Assembly: GCF_008327685.1 (NCBI RefSeq)
Contig: NZ_BDDE01000016.1
Span: forward strand, 248,001-312,000
DNA: 64,000 nt
DNA from: Actinomadura sp. K4S16
GTDB taxonomy: Bacteria > Actinomycetota > Actinomycetes > Streptosporangiales > Streptosporangiaceae
Direction of reading: 5' to 3'
Positions within the stretch are counted from its first letter, which is position 1. The number at the start of each line of letters is the position of its first letter. Below the pieces are notes generated by a model, which was not told the DNA's origin, ran no database searches, and worked only from the letters and a program-made list of their open reading frames with translations. Position numbers and translations under genes: made by a program. Below, piece by piece: positions 13,938 through 21,998 of this stretch.

Positions 13938-16913
13938 ATGCGCTTCGGGGTCCTCGGTCCGCTCGAGGTGCGGACGGAGGACGGCCGCCTCGTCCCGGTC
14001 CCGGACCGGAAGGTGCGGGCGCTCCTGGCCGACCTCCTCGCGCACGCCGGGCGCGCCGTCCCCGCCGACCGCCTCGTCGACGACCTGTGGGGCGACGCGC
14101 TGCCCGCCGCTCCGGTCGCGACGCTGCGGGCCCGCGTCTCCCAGTTGCGCCGGACGCTGGAGGACGCCGAACCGGGCGCTCGCGCGCTGGTCGAGACCCT
14201 CCCGCACGGGTACCGGCTGGCTGCGCGGACCGACGCGCTCGACTTCGCGGACCTCGCAGGGCGCGCGGCGGACGAACCCGGCCCGGCCGCCCGGGCCGCG
14301 CGGTTCGCCGAGGCGCTGGCGCTCTGGCGCGGCCCCGCGTTCGCCGACTTCGCCGACGCGCCGTTCACCGCCCCCGAGATCGCCCGCCTGGACGAACTGC
14401 GCCTCGCGGCGCTGGAGGGGCGCGCCGAGGCCCGCCTCGAACTGGGCGAGGACGCGGCACTGGCGGCCGAGCTGCGCGGGCTGGTGGACGAGCACCCGTT
14501 CCGGGAGCGGCTGCGCGCCGCCCACATGCGCGCCCTGTACCGCGCGGGCCGTCCCGCCGAGGCCCTCGCCGCCTACGACGACCTGCGCATCCGGCTGCGC
14601 GACGACCTGGGCCTGGACCCCTCTCCCGCGCTGGCGGCCCTGCACGCGTCGATGCTCCGCCGCGATCCGGCGGCCGGCGGGCCGCGGGGCAACATCCCGG
14701 CCGACGTCGCGCCCCTCGTCGGCCGGGACGCGGCCGTCCGGGAGCTGGCCGCGCTGCTGGAGGAGTCGCGGCTGGTGACGCTGCACGGGATGGGCGGGGT
14801 GGGCAAGACGCGGCTCGCGGTGGCGGTCGCGCGCGCCGTGCGCGACCGGGGCGAGGCGTGGCTCGTGCGGCTCGACGAGGGTCTGGAGGCGGGCGCGACC
14901 GCCGACGACGCGGCGTCGTTCGCGGCCGGGGTGCTCGGGCTGCGCGACGACGCGGGCTCCGGCGGCGGCCCGGCCGCGCGGCTCGGCGAGGCGCTGGGCG
15001 GCAGGAGGGCGCTGCTGGTCCTCGACAACTGCGAGCACGTCGCCGAACCGGTGGCGCGGCTGGCGGCGGCGCTGCTGAGGGACGTCCCGGACCTGCGGGT
15101 CCTCGCCACCAGCCGGGAGCCGCTCGCGATCTCGGGGGAGCGGCTCTGGACCGTCCCGCCGCTGGACGCCCGCGCCGCCGCCGCGCTGCTCGCCGAGCGG
15201 GCGGGCCTAGTACCCGGCCAGGGGAACGCCAAGGCGATCGCGGCGGTGTGCGACCGGCTCGACGGCGTCCCGCTGGCGCTGGAGCTGGCGGCGACGCGGG
15301 TGCGGGCGCTCGGCCTCGCCGGCCTGGCCGAACGGCTGGACGACCGCTTCCGGCTGCTGTCGTCCGGCGCCCGCGATGCCCCGCCCCGGCAGCGGACGCT
15401 CCGCGCCCTCATCGACTGGAGCTGGGAGCCCCTGGACGAGCGCGAGCGCGCGGCGCTGCGGCGGCTGGCGGTCCACGCGGGCGGCTGCACCCTCGACGCG
15501 GCCGAGGCGGTCTGCGGCGCCGGCGTCGAGACGCTCGCGAGCCTCGTCGACCGGTCGCTGGTCGTGGCCGGGGAAGGGCCGCGGTACCGGCTGCTCGAGA
15601 CGGTCGCCGCGTACGGCGCCGAGCGGCTCCGGGAGGCGGGCGAGGAGGAGCGGGTGCGCCGCCGCCATGCCGAGTACTACATCGGCCTGGCCGACCGCGC
15701 CGACCTGCGCGGCCCCGGCCAGCGCGACGCCCTGCGGCGGCTGCGCGCGGAGACCGGCAACCTGCGGGCCGCCCTCGACGGCGCCGTCCGGGGCGGGGAC
15801 GCCGGCCTCGCGCTGAGGCTGGTGAACGCGATGGGCTGGGCCTGGTTCCTGTGGGGCCGGGCCGGTGAGGCGCGCCGGGCGTTCGAGCGGGCGCTCGCCG
15901 TGCCGGGCGCGGCGGACCGGTCCTCCGCGGCCCGGGCCCGGACCTGGCACACCGGGTTCGCCATGCTGGACGGCGACGGCGCGGACCGCGACGAGCGCGT
16001 CCGGGAGGCACTCGCAGCCGACGGCGACCCGTGGGCGCACTGGTTCCTCGGGTTCGTCCGGGCCGGGTTCGGGGACCTGGAGCCGATCGGCGGTCTCACC
16101 GCCCGCGCGCTCGACGGGTTCCGCGCCCGCGGCGACGCGTGGGGCGAGGCGGCCGCGCTCGCCGTGCGGGCCGCGCAGGCGCTCTCGGCCGGCGACCTCG
16201 CCCGCGCCGAAGGCGACGGCGAGCGGGCTCTGCGGCTGTTCGGCGCCGCGGGCGACCGGTGGGGACGCCTCCAGGCCACCGAGACGCGCGGCCTGCTCGC
16301 GGAGGTGACCGGCGACTACGCCCGCGCCCGTGACCTCCACGAGAGCGGCCTGCGCGACGCCGAGGAGCTCGGCCTCTGGGCGGAGGCGTCCGGCCGCCTG
16401 GCCCGCCTCGGCCGCGTCGCGCTGCTCGAAGGCGACCTCGACGGCGCCGACGACCTGCACGAGCGCGGCAGGCGGCTGGCCGTCCGCGAGTCGCACCGCC
16501 GGATGGAGCACTTCGCCGAGGTCGGCCTCGCCCTCGCGGCGCGCAGGCGCGGGAACCTGGACGAGGCCGAGGCGATCCTGCGCCGCTGGCTCGGCTGGTG
16601 CCGCGACATCGACGGCGCCCCGGGCCTCGCCTTCCTCCTGGCCGAGCTGGGGTTCATCGCCGAACTGCGGGGCGACGCGGGCCGGGCGCTCGACCTGCAC
16701 ACCGAGGGCCTGGCCGCGGCCCGCGCCACCGGCCACCCGCGCGCGGTCGCGCTCGCGCAGGAGGGCCTGGCCGGTGCGCTCTCCCTCGCGGGCCGCCGCG
16801 CGGAGGCGGCGGAGGCGCTGGCCGCCGCGTCACGGGCCCGGGCGGCGGCCGGCGCGCCGCTGCCCGAGGCGGAGCGCGGCGACGTCGACCGGATCGCCGC
16901 CCGCCTCGGCTAG
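13938..16913 (+). CDS. AfsR/SARP-like regulator (BTAD, NB-ARC, TPR)
   Basis: A large regulator of 991 residues. It has an N-terminal winged helix of OmpR/SARP type (RFGVLGPLEVRTEDGRLVPVPDRKVRALLADLL) and a BTAD helical domain to about 245. The NB-ARC ATPase has a Walker A GMGGVGKT with Lys290, a Walker B ALLVLDNCEHV and the sensor VLATSREPL. From about 600 onward there are TPR-like helical repeats. SARPs of this size usually activate secondary-metabolite or stress genes, with ATP hydrolysis setting the active state. No biosynthetic cluster adjoins it; the divergent imine-reductase-like gene is the closest target candidate. ATG 13938 matches the domain start. Its stop shares CTAG with the convergent MFS gene. 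Confidence 0.9.
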   Translation: MRFGVLGPLEVRTEDGRLVPVPDRKVRALLADLLAHAGRAVPADRLVDDLWGDALPAAPVATLRARVSQLRRTLEDAEPGARALVETLPHGYRLAARTDALDFADLAGRAADEPGPAARAARFAEALALWRGPAFADFADAPFTAPEIARLDELRLAALEGRAEARLELGEDAALAAELRGLVDEHPFRERLRAAHMRALYRAGRPAEALAAYDDLRIRLRDDLGLDPSPALAALHASMLRRDPAAGGPRGNIPADVAPLVGRDAAVRELAALLEESRLVTLHGMGGVGKTRLAVAVARAVRDRGEAWLVRLDEGLEAGATADDAASFAAGVLGLRDDAGSGGGPAARLGEALGGRRALLVLDNCEHVAEPVARLAAALLRDVPDLRVLATSREPLAISGERLWTVPPLDARAAAALLAERAGLVPGQGNAKAIAAVCDRLDGVPLALELAATRVRALGLAGLAERLDDRFRLLSSGARDAPPRQRTLRALIDWSWEPLDERERAALRRLAVHAGGCTLDAAEAVCGAGVETLASLVDRSLVVAGEGPRYRLLETVAAYGAERLREAGEEERVRRRHAEYYIGLADRADLRGPGQRDALRRLRAETGNLRAALDGAVRGGDAGLALRLVNAMGWAWFLWGRAGEARRAFERALAVPGAADRSSAARARTWHTGFAMLDGDGADRDERVREALAADGDPWAHWFLGFVRAGFGDLEPIGGLTARALDGFRARGDAWGEAAALAVRAAQALSAGDLARAEGDGERALRLFGAAGDRWGRLQATETRGLLAEVTGDYARARDLHESGLRDAEELGLWAEASGRLARLGRVALLEGDLDGADDLHERGRRLAVRESHRRMEHFAEVGLALAARRRGNLDEAEAILRRWLGWCRDIDGAPGLAFLLAELGFIAELRGDAGRALDLHTEGLAAARATGHPRAVALAQEGLAGALSLAGRRAEAAEALAAASRARAAAGAPLPEAERGDVDRIAARLG

Positions 16914-18100
16914 GAGCGGCGGGAGAACGCGAGTGGGAGGGCCAGCAGGATCACGGCGGCCGTCAGGGCGAACGCGACCGGGTAGCCGGTCGCTGCGGCG
17001 GCGAGGCCGAACGCGGCGCCGCCGACGCCCATCCCGCCGTCGTAGCCGACGTTCCACAGCGCGCTGACCGTGCCGTAGCCGGACGCGGGCGCGCGCTCGA
17101 ACATCATCGCCATGCTCGCGTTCTGCGTGACGCCGAAGCCGGCGCCGAACACCACCATGGCGGCGAGGACGGCGACCGTGTTCGGCACCAGGGCCAGCAG
17201 CGCGACGCCGGACGCGGCGACGGCCACGGCGGGCATGAGCAGCCGCCCGGCGCCGTGCCGGTCCCCGACCCGTCCCGCCCACAGCCGCGCGAGCGTGGTG
17301 GAGGCCGGCTGGACGAACAGCGCCGCCGCCGCGATCCCGGCGGGGACGGCGTCCGGCAGGAAGGTGACCAGGATGCCCGCCGCCATCGCGGTCGAGGCGA
17401 ACGCGACGGCCGGGCGCAGCAGCGCCGCCGACCGCAGCCCCGCGGCGATGCCGAACGGCCGCTCGGGCTCCGACGACGTGGTGGGCGGGCCGGTGATCCT
17501 GCGCGGCAGGCCGGGCAGCACCGCCAGCGCGGCGAGGGAGGCGGCGGCGCCCGCGACGAACACCGGCGTGTAGCCAACCCGGCCCGCGAGCCACACGCCG
17601 AGCGGCAGCGCGAGCAGCGACGGCACCCCGGCCACGACCCCGAACAGCCCGATCCCCTCGCCGCGCCGCTCCGCCGGGACGAGCGCCGCGAGCAGCGCGC
17701 CCGTGACCACCACGGTCACCGCGAAGCCGAGTCCGCGGACCAGGCTCACCGCGGTGATGGTCGCCATGGACGAGGAGAACGGCAGCGCGAGCGTGGGCGC
17801 CCCGAGCAGCAGGATCCCCGCCGCGAGCACTCGCCGGTGCCCGAACCGGTCGAGCAGCCGGGGCAGCGAGAGCTCGGCGAGCACCGTCGTCAGCATCAGC
17901 GCGCCCGTGGTGACGCCGGCGCCGACGCCGCCCGCTCCGCCGTCCACCGCGTACATCGGCACGACCGAGAACAGCAGGAAGAACCCCGTCAGCGTGGTGA
18001 AGGCGCCCGCGAACACCAGCGCCAGATGCCGCCCGACCAGCCGCGGCCGTGCGGCGCCGACGGCAATCGGATGGGGCAGCGTCCCCTGTGTCTCGCTCAT
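16910..18100 (-). CDS. MFS transporter, 12-helix drug/metabolite exporter type
   Basis: The 396-residue protein has the usual 12-span major facilitator pattern, with the intracellular motif-A-like LLDRFGHRRVLAAGILLLG between helices 2 and 3 and a second copy WAGRVGDRHGAGRLLM in the C-terminal half. Export of a hydrophobic compound by proton antiport is the usual role. The substrate is unknown. It is divergent from a MocR/PdxR-type regulator, a common arrangement for a regulated transporter. A copy of the G-rich palindromic repeat lies 10 bp upstream of its ATG, inside its leader. Confidence 0.88.
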   Translation of the reverse strand: MSETQGTLPHPIAVGAARPRLVGRHLALVFAGAFTTLTGFFLLFSVVPMYAVDGGAGGVGAGVTTGALMLTTVLAELSLPRLLDRFGHRRVLAAGILLLGAPTLALPFSSSMATITAVSLVRGLGFAVTVVVTGALLAALVPAERRGEGIGLFGVVAGVPSLLALPLGVWLAGRVGYTPVFVAGAAASLAALAVLPGLPRRITGPPTTSSEPERPFGIAAGLRSAALLRPAVAFASTAMAAGILVTFLPDAVPAGIAAAALFVQPASTTLARLWAGRVGDRHGAGRLLMPAVAVAASGVALLALVPNTVAVLAAMVVFGAGFGVTQNASMAMMFERAPASGYGTVSALWNVGYDGGMGVGGAAFGLAAAATGYPVAFALTAAVILLALPLAFSRRS

Positions 18101-18110
18101 GGCGACTCAC

Positions 18111-18153
18111 TGTGGGGGGCGACCCCCCACACCCCCCGGTTCGCTTCGCTCAT
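18111..18153 (-). repeat. G-rich palindromic dispersed repeat, copy 1
   Basis: On the minus strand this reads ATGAGCGAAGCGAACC, then GGGGGG, then the hairpin TGTGGGGGG-TCG-CCCCCCACA. The same module occurs at 35919-35958 and twice at 59458-59565. Here it lies between the divergent MFS and MocR/PdxR genes, in the leader of the MFS gene, where its hairpin could affect translation or stop transcription. Confidence 0.85.
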
Positions 18154-18199
18154 GAACAGACCGTAAATGAGCATCCGGCCTGCTATATGGTCCAATTTC

Positions 18200-19609
18200 A
18201 TGGCAATCGAGTGGGCCGGTTCGTCGCCGGAGCTGCTGCTGAACCTCGACCGGGACGCGACCGGGACGCTGCGTTCGCAGCTGGAGACCGCGCTGCGCGA
18301 CGCGATCTGCACCGGACGGCTGAAGGCGGGGGAGCGGCTGCCGTCGTCCCGGGAACTGGCCCGCCAGCTCGGCGTCTCCCGCGGCCTCGTGCAGGAGTGC
18401 TACGGCCGGCTCAACGCCGAGGGGTTCCTGTGCGCGCGGACGGGGTCGGCCACGCGGGTGGCGCCCGTCCGCGTCGTCCCCGACGAACCGGCGCCCGCCG
18501 CGCGGCCGGTGGCCTCCCGGCTCCGCGTCGACTTCGCCGCGGGCGTGCCCGACCTGGCGTCCTTCCCGCGCGGCGACTGGGTGTGGGCGCAACGGGAGGT
18601 GGCCCGCACGGCGCCGAACGAAGCGCTCGGCTACGGCGACCCGCGCGGCAGCGAGGTCCTGCGGGACGTGCTCGCCGGCCACCTCCGGCGGGTGCGCGCG
18701 GCGGTCGCCGAACCCGGGGACATCGTCGTATGCACCGGATTCGCCCAGGGGCTCGGCATCGTCCTGCACGTCCTGGCCCGCCGGGGCGTCCGCCGCGTGG
18801 CGTTCGAGGACCCCGGCTACGGCGACGGCGCGACCATGACCGCCGCGGAGCGCGCCGGGATCGAGGCGGTGCCCGTCCCCGTCGACGACCTCGGCCTGGA
18901 CGTGGACGCCCTCGACGCGAGCGGCGCCCGCGCCGTCCTCGTCACCCCGGCGCACCAGTGGCCGACCGGCGTCGTGCTCGCGCCCGAGCGGCGCCGCGCC
19001 CTCGCCGACTGGGCGTGCGAGCGGAACGGGATCGTCGTCGAGGACGACTACGACGCCGAGTTCCGCTACGACCGGGAGCCCGTCGGGTCGGTGCAGGGAC
19101 TCGCGCCCGGCCGCGTCATCGGCCTCGGAACGGTCAGCAAGTCGCTGGCCCCGGCCGTCCGGCTCGGCTGGATCCTGTGCCCGCCCTCGCTGACCCGGGC
19201 GGTCGCGGAGGAGAAGCGCCTCGCCGACCGCGGCTCGCCCGTCCTCGACCAGCTCGCCCTCGCCGCGCTCCTGGAGTCCGGCCGCTACGGGCGGCACCTG
19301 CGCCGGATGCGGCCCGCCTACGCCGCGCGCCGCGCGGCGCTCGTGGCGGCCCTCGCCGAGCACGCGCCCGGCGTGCGCCTGACGGGACTGGCCGCCGGGT
19401 TCCACGCCGTCGCCCACCTCCCCGACGGGACGGACGAGCGGCGAGTCGTCGCCGAGGCGCGCAGGCGGTCGGTCGGCCTGTACGGGATGAGCACCTACCG
19501 GGCGTCCGGCGCGGCCGGGCCGCCGCGGCTCGTCCTCGGCTTCGGCGCCCTCACCGAGACCGCCATCCGGGACGGGATCGCTGAGGTGGCCGACCTCCTC
19601 CGACCTTAA
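18200..19609 (+). CDS. pdxR: MocR/PdxR-type regulator (GntR DNA-binding domain fused to aminotransferase fold)
   Basis: The 469-residue protein has an N-terminal GntR winged helix (LRSQLETALRDAICTGRLKAGERLPSSRELARQLGVSRGLVQECYGRL, about 17-65) fused to a class I aminotransferase-like domain. That domain keeps the PLP Lys314 (GTVSKSLAPAVRLGW) and VVEDDYDAEFRYDR. MocR proteins use PLP to sense vitamin B6 status, GABA or other amines. No pdxS/pdxT genes are adjacent, so the PdxR label is only by family resemblance, and control of the divergent MFS gene is an alternative. ATG 18200 begins with the conserved MAIEWAGSSPELLL; ATG 18167 would add 11 residues. Confidence 0.85.
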   Translation: MAIEWAGSSPELLLNLDRDATGTLRSQLETALRDAICTGRLKAGERLPSSRELARQLGVSRGLVQECYGRLNAEGFLCARTGSATRVAPVRVVPDEPAPAARPVASRLRVDFAAGVPDLASFPRGDWVWAQREVARTAPNEALGYGDPRGSEVLRDVLAGHLRRVRAAVAEPGDIVVCTGFAQGLGIVLHVLARRGVRRVAFEDPGYGDGATMTAAERAGIEAVPVPVDDLGLDVDALDASGARAVLVTPAHQWPTGVVLAPERRRALADWACERNGIVVEDDYDAEFRYDREPVGSVQGLAPGRVIGLGTVSKSLAPAVRLGWILCPPSLTRAVAEEKRLADRGSPVLDQLALAALLESGRYGRHLRRMRPAYAARRAALVAALAEHAPGVRLTGLAAGFHAVAHLPDGTDERRVVAEARRRSVGLYGMSTYRASGAAGPPRLVLGFGALTETAIRDGIAEVADLLRP

Positions 19610-19721
19610 GTCGAGTGCTAACAACGGCACCCAGGCATGTGAGAGGACTTCATTCCGCGCGCCGCGCCGGGTGGGGGACAGTCGTCAGCATTCGGTTTCC
19701 AGCCCCCCTCCCGGAGCGAGA

Positions 19722-20981
19722 ATGCGCTATCGCAGCCTGCTCACCACCGCGGCCCTCGCAGTGCCCGTCGCCGCCCCCCACGCCGCCGCCGCGCCGTCCG
19801 GCTGCGACGCCACCGACGCAGAGCTCTACGCGGCGCCGCCCGCGGCGGTCGCGGGGAGTCCGGGCGACGTGCTCGCCTGCCGCCCGGCGAAGCTGACCAA
19901 CATCCCCGGCGACATCCCGATGAAGGCGTGGAAGGTCCGGTACGTCTCGACCGACGCCAAGGGCGCCAAGAGCGTGGTGACCGGGACGGTCGCCGTCCCG
20001 GACGCGGCCTGGACGAAGGGCGGGTCCCGCCCGACCGTCGCGTTCAACCCCGGCACGCTCGGCTCCGGCCCGCAGTGCGCGTTCTCCAAGCAGCTCGCCG
20101 GCGAGTACGTCGACATGTACGAGGGCCCCAACCTGGCGCTGTTCCTCAAGGCGGGCTTCGCGGTCGCCGCCACCGACGGCGCCGGATACCTCAACGGGCA
20201 GGTCCACACGTACATGGTCGGCGCGAACGCCGGGCACGCGCTGCTCGACGCCGTCCGGGCGTCGCGCCGCATCCCAGGGGGAGGCCTCACCGCGGACGGG
20301 AAGGTCGGCATCTCGGGCTACTCCGAGGGCGGCGCCGCCGCGCTGTGGGGCGCGCAACTCGCCTCGTCCTACGCGCCGGAACTGGACGTCGCCGGCGCGG
20401 CGGCGGGCGGCGTGCCCGGCGACCTCAAGCTGACGGCCAAGCAGCTGAACGGCAGCCTGTTCGCCGGCTTCCTCGCCGACGCGCTCGTGGGCCTGCACGC
20501 CGCCTACCCGGAGATGCCGTTCGACGAGCTGATGAACGCCCGGGGCGCCCAGGCGATCAAGGACGTGAAGTCGAACTGCCTGTACGGGACGCTCGCCGTG
20601 TTCCTCGGAGCGAAGGTCGAGGGCTTCTCCAAGGACGGCCTGTCGCTGGAGCAGATCTACGCGCTGAAGGGCCCCGGCGGCGCCACGTGGGGCGACATCG
20701 TCGACCGGCAGAAGCTCGGGGTCGGCATCGGCACCCCCTCGTCCGGCGCCAGGTACACGATCGGCTTCCCGGTGTTCCAGTACCGCGGCTGGCTGGAAGA
20801 GATCATCCCGCACGAGACCGAGGACGCCACCCGCCAGGCCTACTGCAAGGCCGGCATCACCACGACGTGGAAGAACACCTACCCGGCCGAGCACCTGTCC
20901 ACCGACTGGGGGGCCGCCGGGGACGTGACGAACTTCCTCGGCGACCGCTTCGAGGGCAAGCCCGCGCAGGGTGACTGCTGA
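19722..20981 (+). CDS. Secreted lipase (LIP family)
   Basis: The 419-residue protein has a signal peptide ending near APHAAAAPSG (about residue 26). Its mature chain matches secretory lipases of the Candida LIP / actinobacterial type: VVTGTVAVPDA, RPTVAFNPGTLGSGPQCA, FAVAATDGAGYL, and the nucleophile Ser201 in ISGYSEGGAAALW. A lid-like helical insert follows, and the C-terminal KNTYPAEHLSTDW region carries the likely catalytic His. It would release fatty acids from extracellular acylglycerols or esters. CGGAGCGAG lies ahead of ATG 19722. The desaturase and acyl-AMP ligase genes follow on the same strand after 48 bp, suggesting an operon that handles fatty acids. Confidence 0.88.
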   Translation: MRYRSLLTTAALAVPVAAPHAAAAPSGCDATDAELYAAPPAAVAGSPGDVLACRPAKLTNIPGDIPMKAWKVRYVSTDAKGAKSVVTGTVAVPDAAWTKGGSRPTVAFNPGTLGSGPQCAFSKQLAGEYVDMYEGPNLALFLKAGFAVAATDGAGYLNGQVHTYMVGANAGHALLDAVRASRRIPGGGLTADGKVGISGYSEGGAAALWGAQLASSYAPELDVAGAAAGGVPGDLKLTAKQLNGSLFAGFLADALVGLHAAYPEMPFDELMNARGAQAIKDVKSNCLYGTLAVFLGAKVEGFSKDGLSLEQIYALKGPGGATWGDIVDRQKLGVGIGTPSSGARYTIGFPVFQYRGWLEEIIPHETEDATRQAYCKAGITTTWKNTYPAEHLSTDWGAAGDVTNFLGDRFEGKPAQGDC

Positions 20982-21029
20982 CCCGCGCCGCCGAGACACA
21001 CCCGATTCGAGACCAAGGGAGTCGTGATC

Positions 21030-21998
21030 ATGACAGCGGGCGTCGCCGACGTCGGCAGCCGCACCCCGCAGCCGGACATCTCCGGCACCGTCCCGTTCCC
21101 CGAGCGCGTCGCGGTCGTGGTGTTCGTGGTCGGGCCCATCGCCGGGCTGCTGGGCGCCGTCCCCTTCCTGTGGGGCTGGGGGATCAGCTGGACCGACGTC
21201 GCCATCTTCGCGTTCCTGTATCCGCTGAACGCGATCGGCATCACCGTCGGCTACCACCGGCACTTCACGCACGGCGGCTTCAAGGCCAAGCGGTGGCTGC
21301 GGATCGCCCTCGCGATCCTCGGCGGGCAGGCCATGCACGGCTCGGTGGTCCGCTGGGTCGCCGACCACCGCCGCCACCACAAGTACGCCGACCAGGAGGG
21401 CGACCCCCACTCGCCGTGGGCGTACGGGCCCGGCGTGTGGGGCCTCACCAAGGGCCTCTACCACGCGCACATGGGCTGGCTGTTCGGCAAGGAGCGCACG
21501 TCCCGCAGCAAGTACGCGCCCGACCTGCTGAAGGACAGGGACATCCGGTTCCTGTCCCTCGACCCCGTCTACGCCGTGATCGTCCTGTCCACGTTCCTCG
21601 TCCCGATGGGGCTGGGCGCCCTGCTCACCTGGTCGTGGCACGGCGCCGTCACCGCGCTGTTCTGGGGCGGGGTGATGCGCGTCTTCGTCGGCGACCACAT
21701 CACCTTCTCGATCAACTCCATCTGCCACGTGTTCGGCAAGGAGGACTTCCGGACCCGCGACCGGGCCCGCAACGTGTGGTGGCTGGCGATCCCGTCGTTC
21801 GGCGAGTCCTGGCACAACCTGCACCACGCCGACCCCACCTGCGCGCGGCACGGCGTCCTCAAGGGCCAGATCGACATCAGCGCCCGCGTCATCTGGATCT
21901 TCGAGAGGCTCGGCTGGGTCTGGGACGTCCGCTGGCCCGACCACGAGCGCCTCGCCGCCCGCCGCGCTACCGCCCCCAGCACCGGAGAACGAGCATGA
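21030..21998 (+). CDS. Membrane fatty-acid (acyl-CoA type) desaturase
   Basis: A di-iron desaturase of 322 residues. The three histidine boxes are complete: HRHFTH at 76-81, HRRHH at 113-117 and HNLHH at 262-266. About four membrane spans are present (VVVFVVGPIAGLLGAVPFLWGWG, VAIFAFLYPLNAIGITVGY, and others). It introduces a double bond into a fatty-acyl chain, position unknown. The Delta-9 type is the usual one in this family. ATG 21030 is favoured because AAGGGAG lies 8 bases upstream; GTG 21024 is too close to it. Its stop overlaps the next start as ATGA, so the ligase is translationally coupled. Confidence 0.9.
   Translation: MTAGVADVGSRTPQPDISGTVPFPERVAVVVFVVGPIAGLLGAVPFLWGWGISWTDVAIFAFLYPLNAIGITVGYHRHFTHGGFKAKRWLRIALAILGGQAMHGSVVRWVADHRRHHKYADQEGDPHSPWAYGPGVWGLTKGLYHAHMGWLFGKERTSRSKYAPDLLKDRDIRFLSLDPVYAVIVLSTFLVPMGLGALLTWSWHGAVTALFWGGVMRVFVGDHITFSINSICHVFGKEDFRTRDRARNVWWLAIPSFGESWHNLHHADPTCARHGVLKGQIDISARVIWIFERLGWVWDVRWPDHERLAARRATAPSTGERA

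Noticed and set aside
12960-15038. 692-codon minus-strand frame across the imine-reductase-like and AfsR-type genes
   Set aside because: It crosses two well-supported genes and encodes low-complexity Arg/Gly/Pro sequence with no domain.
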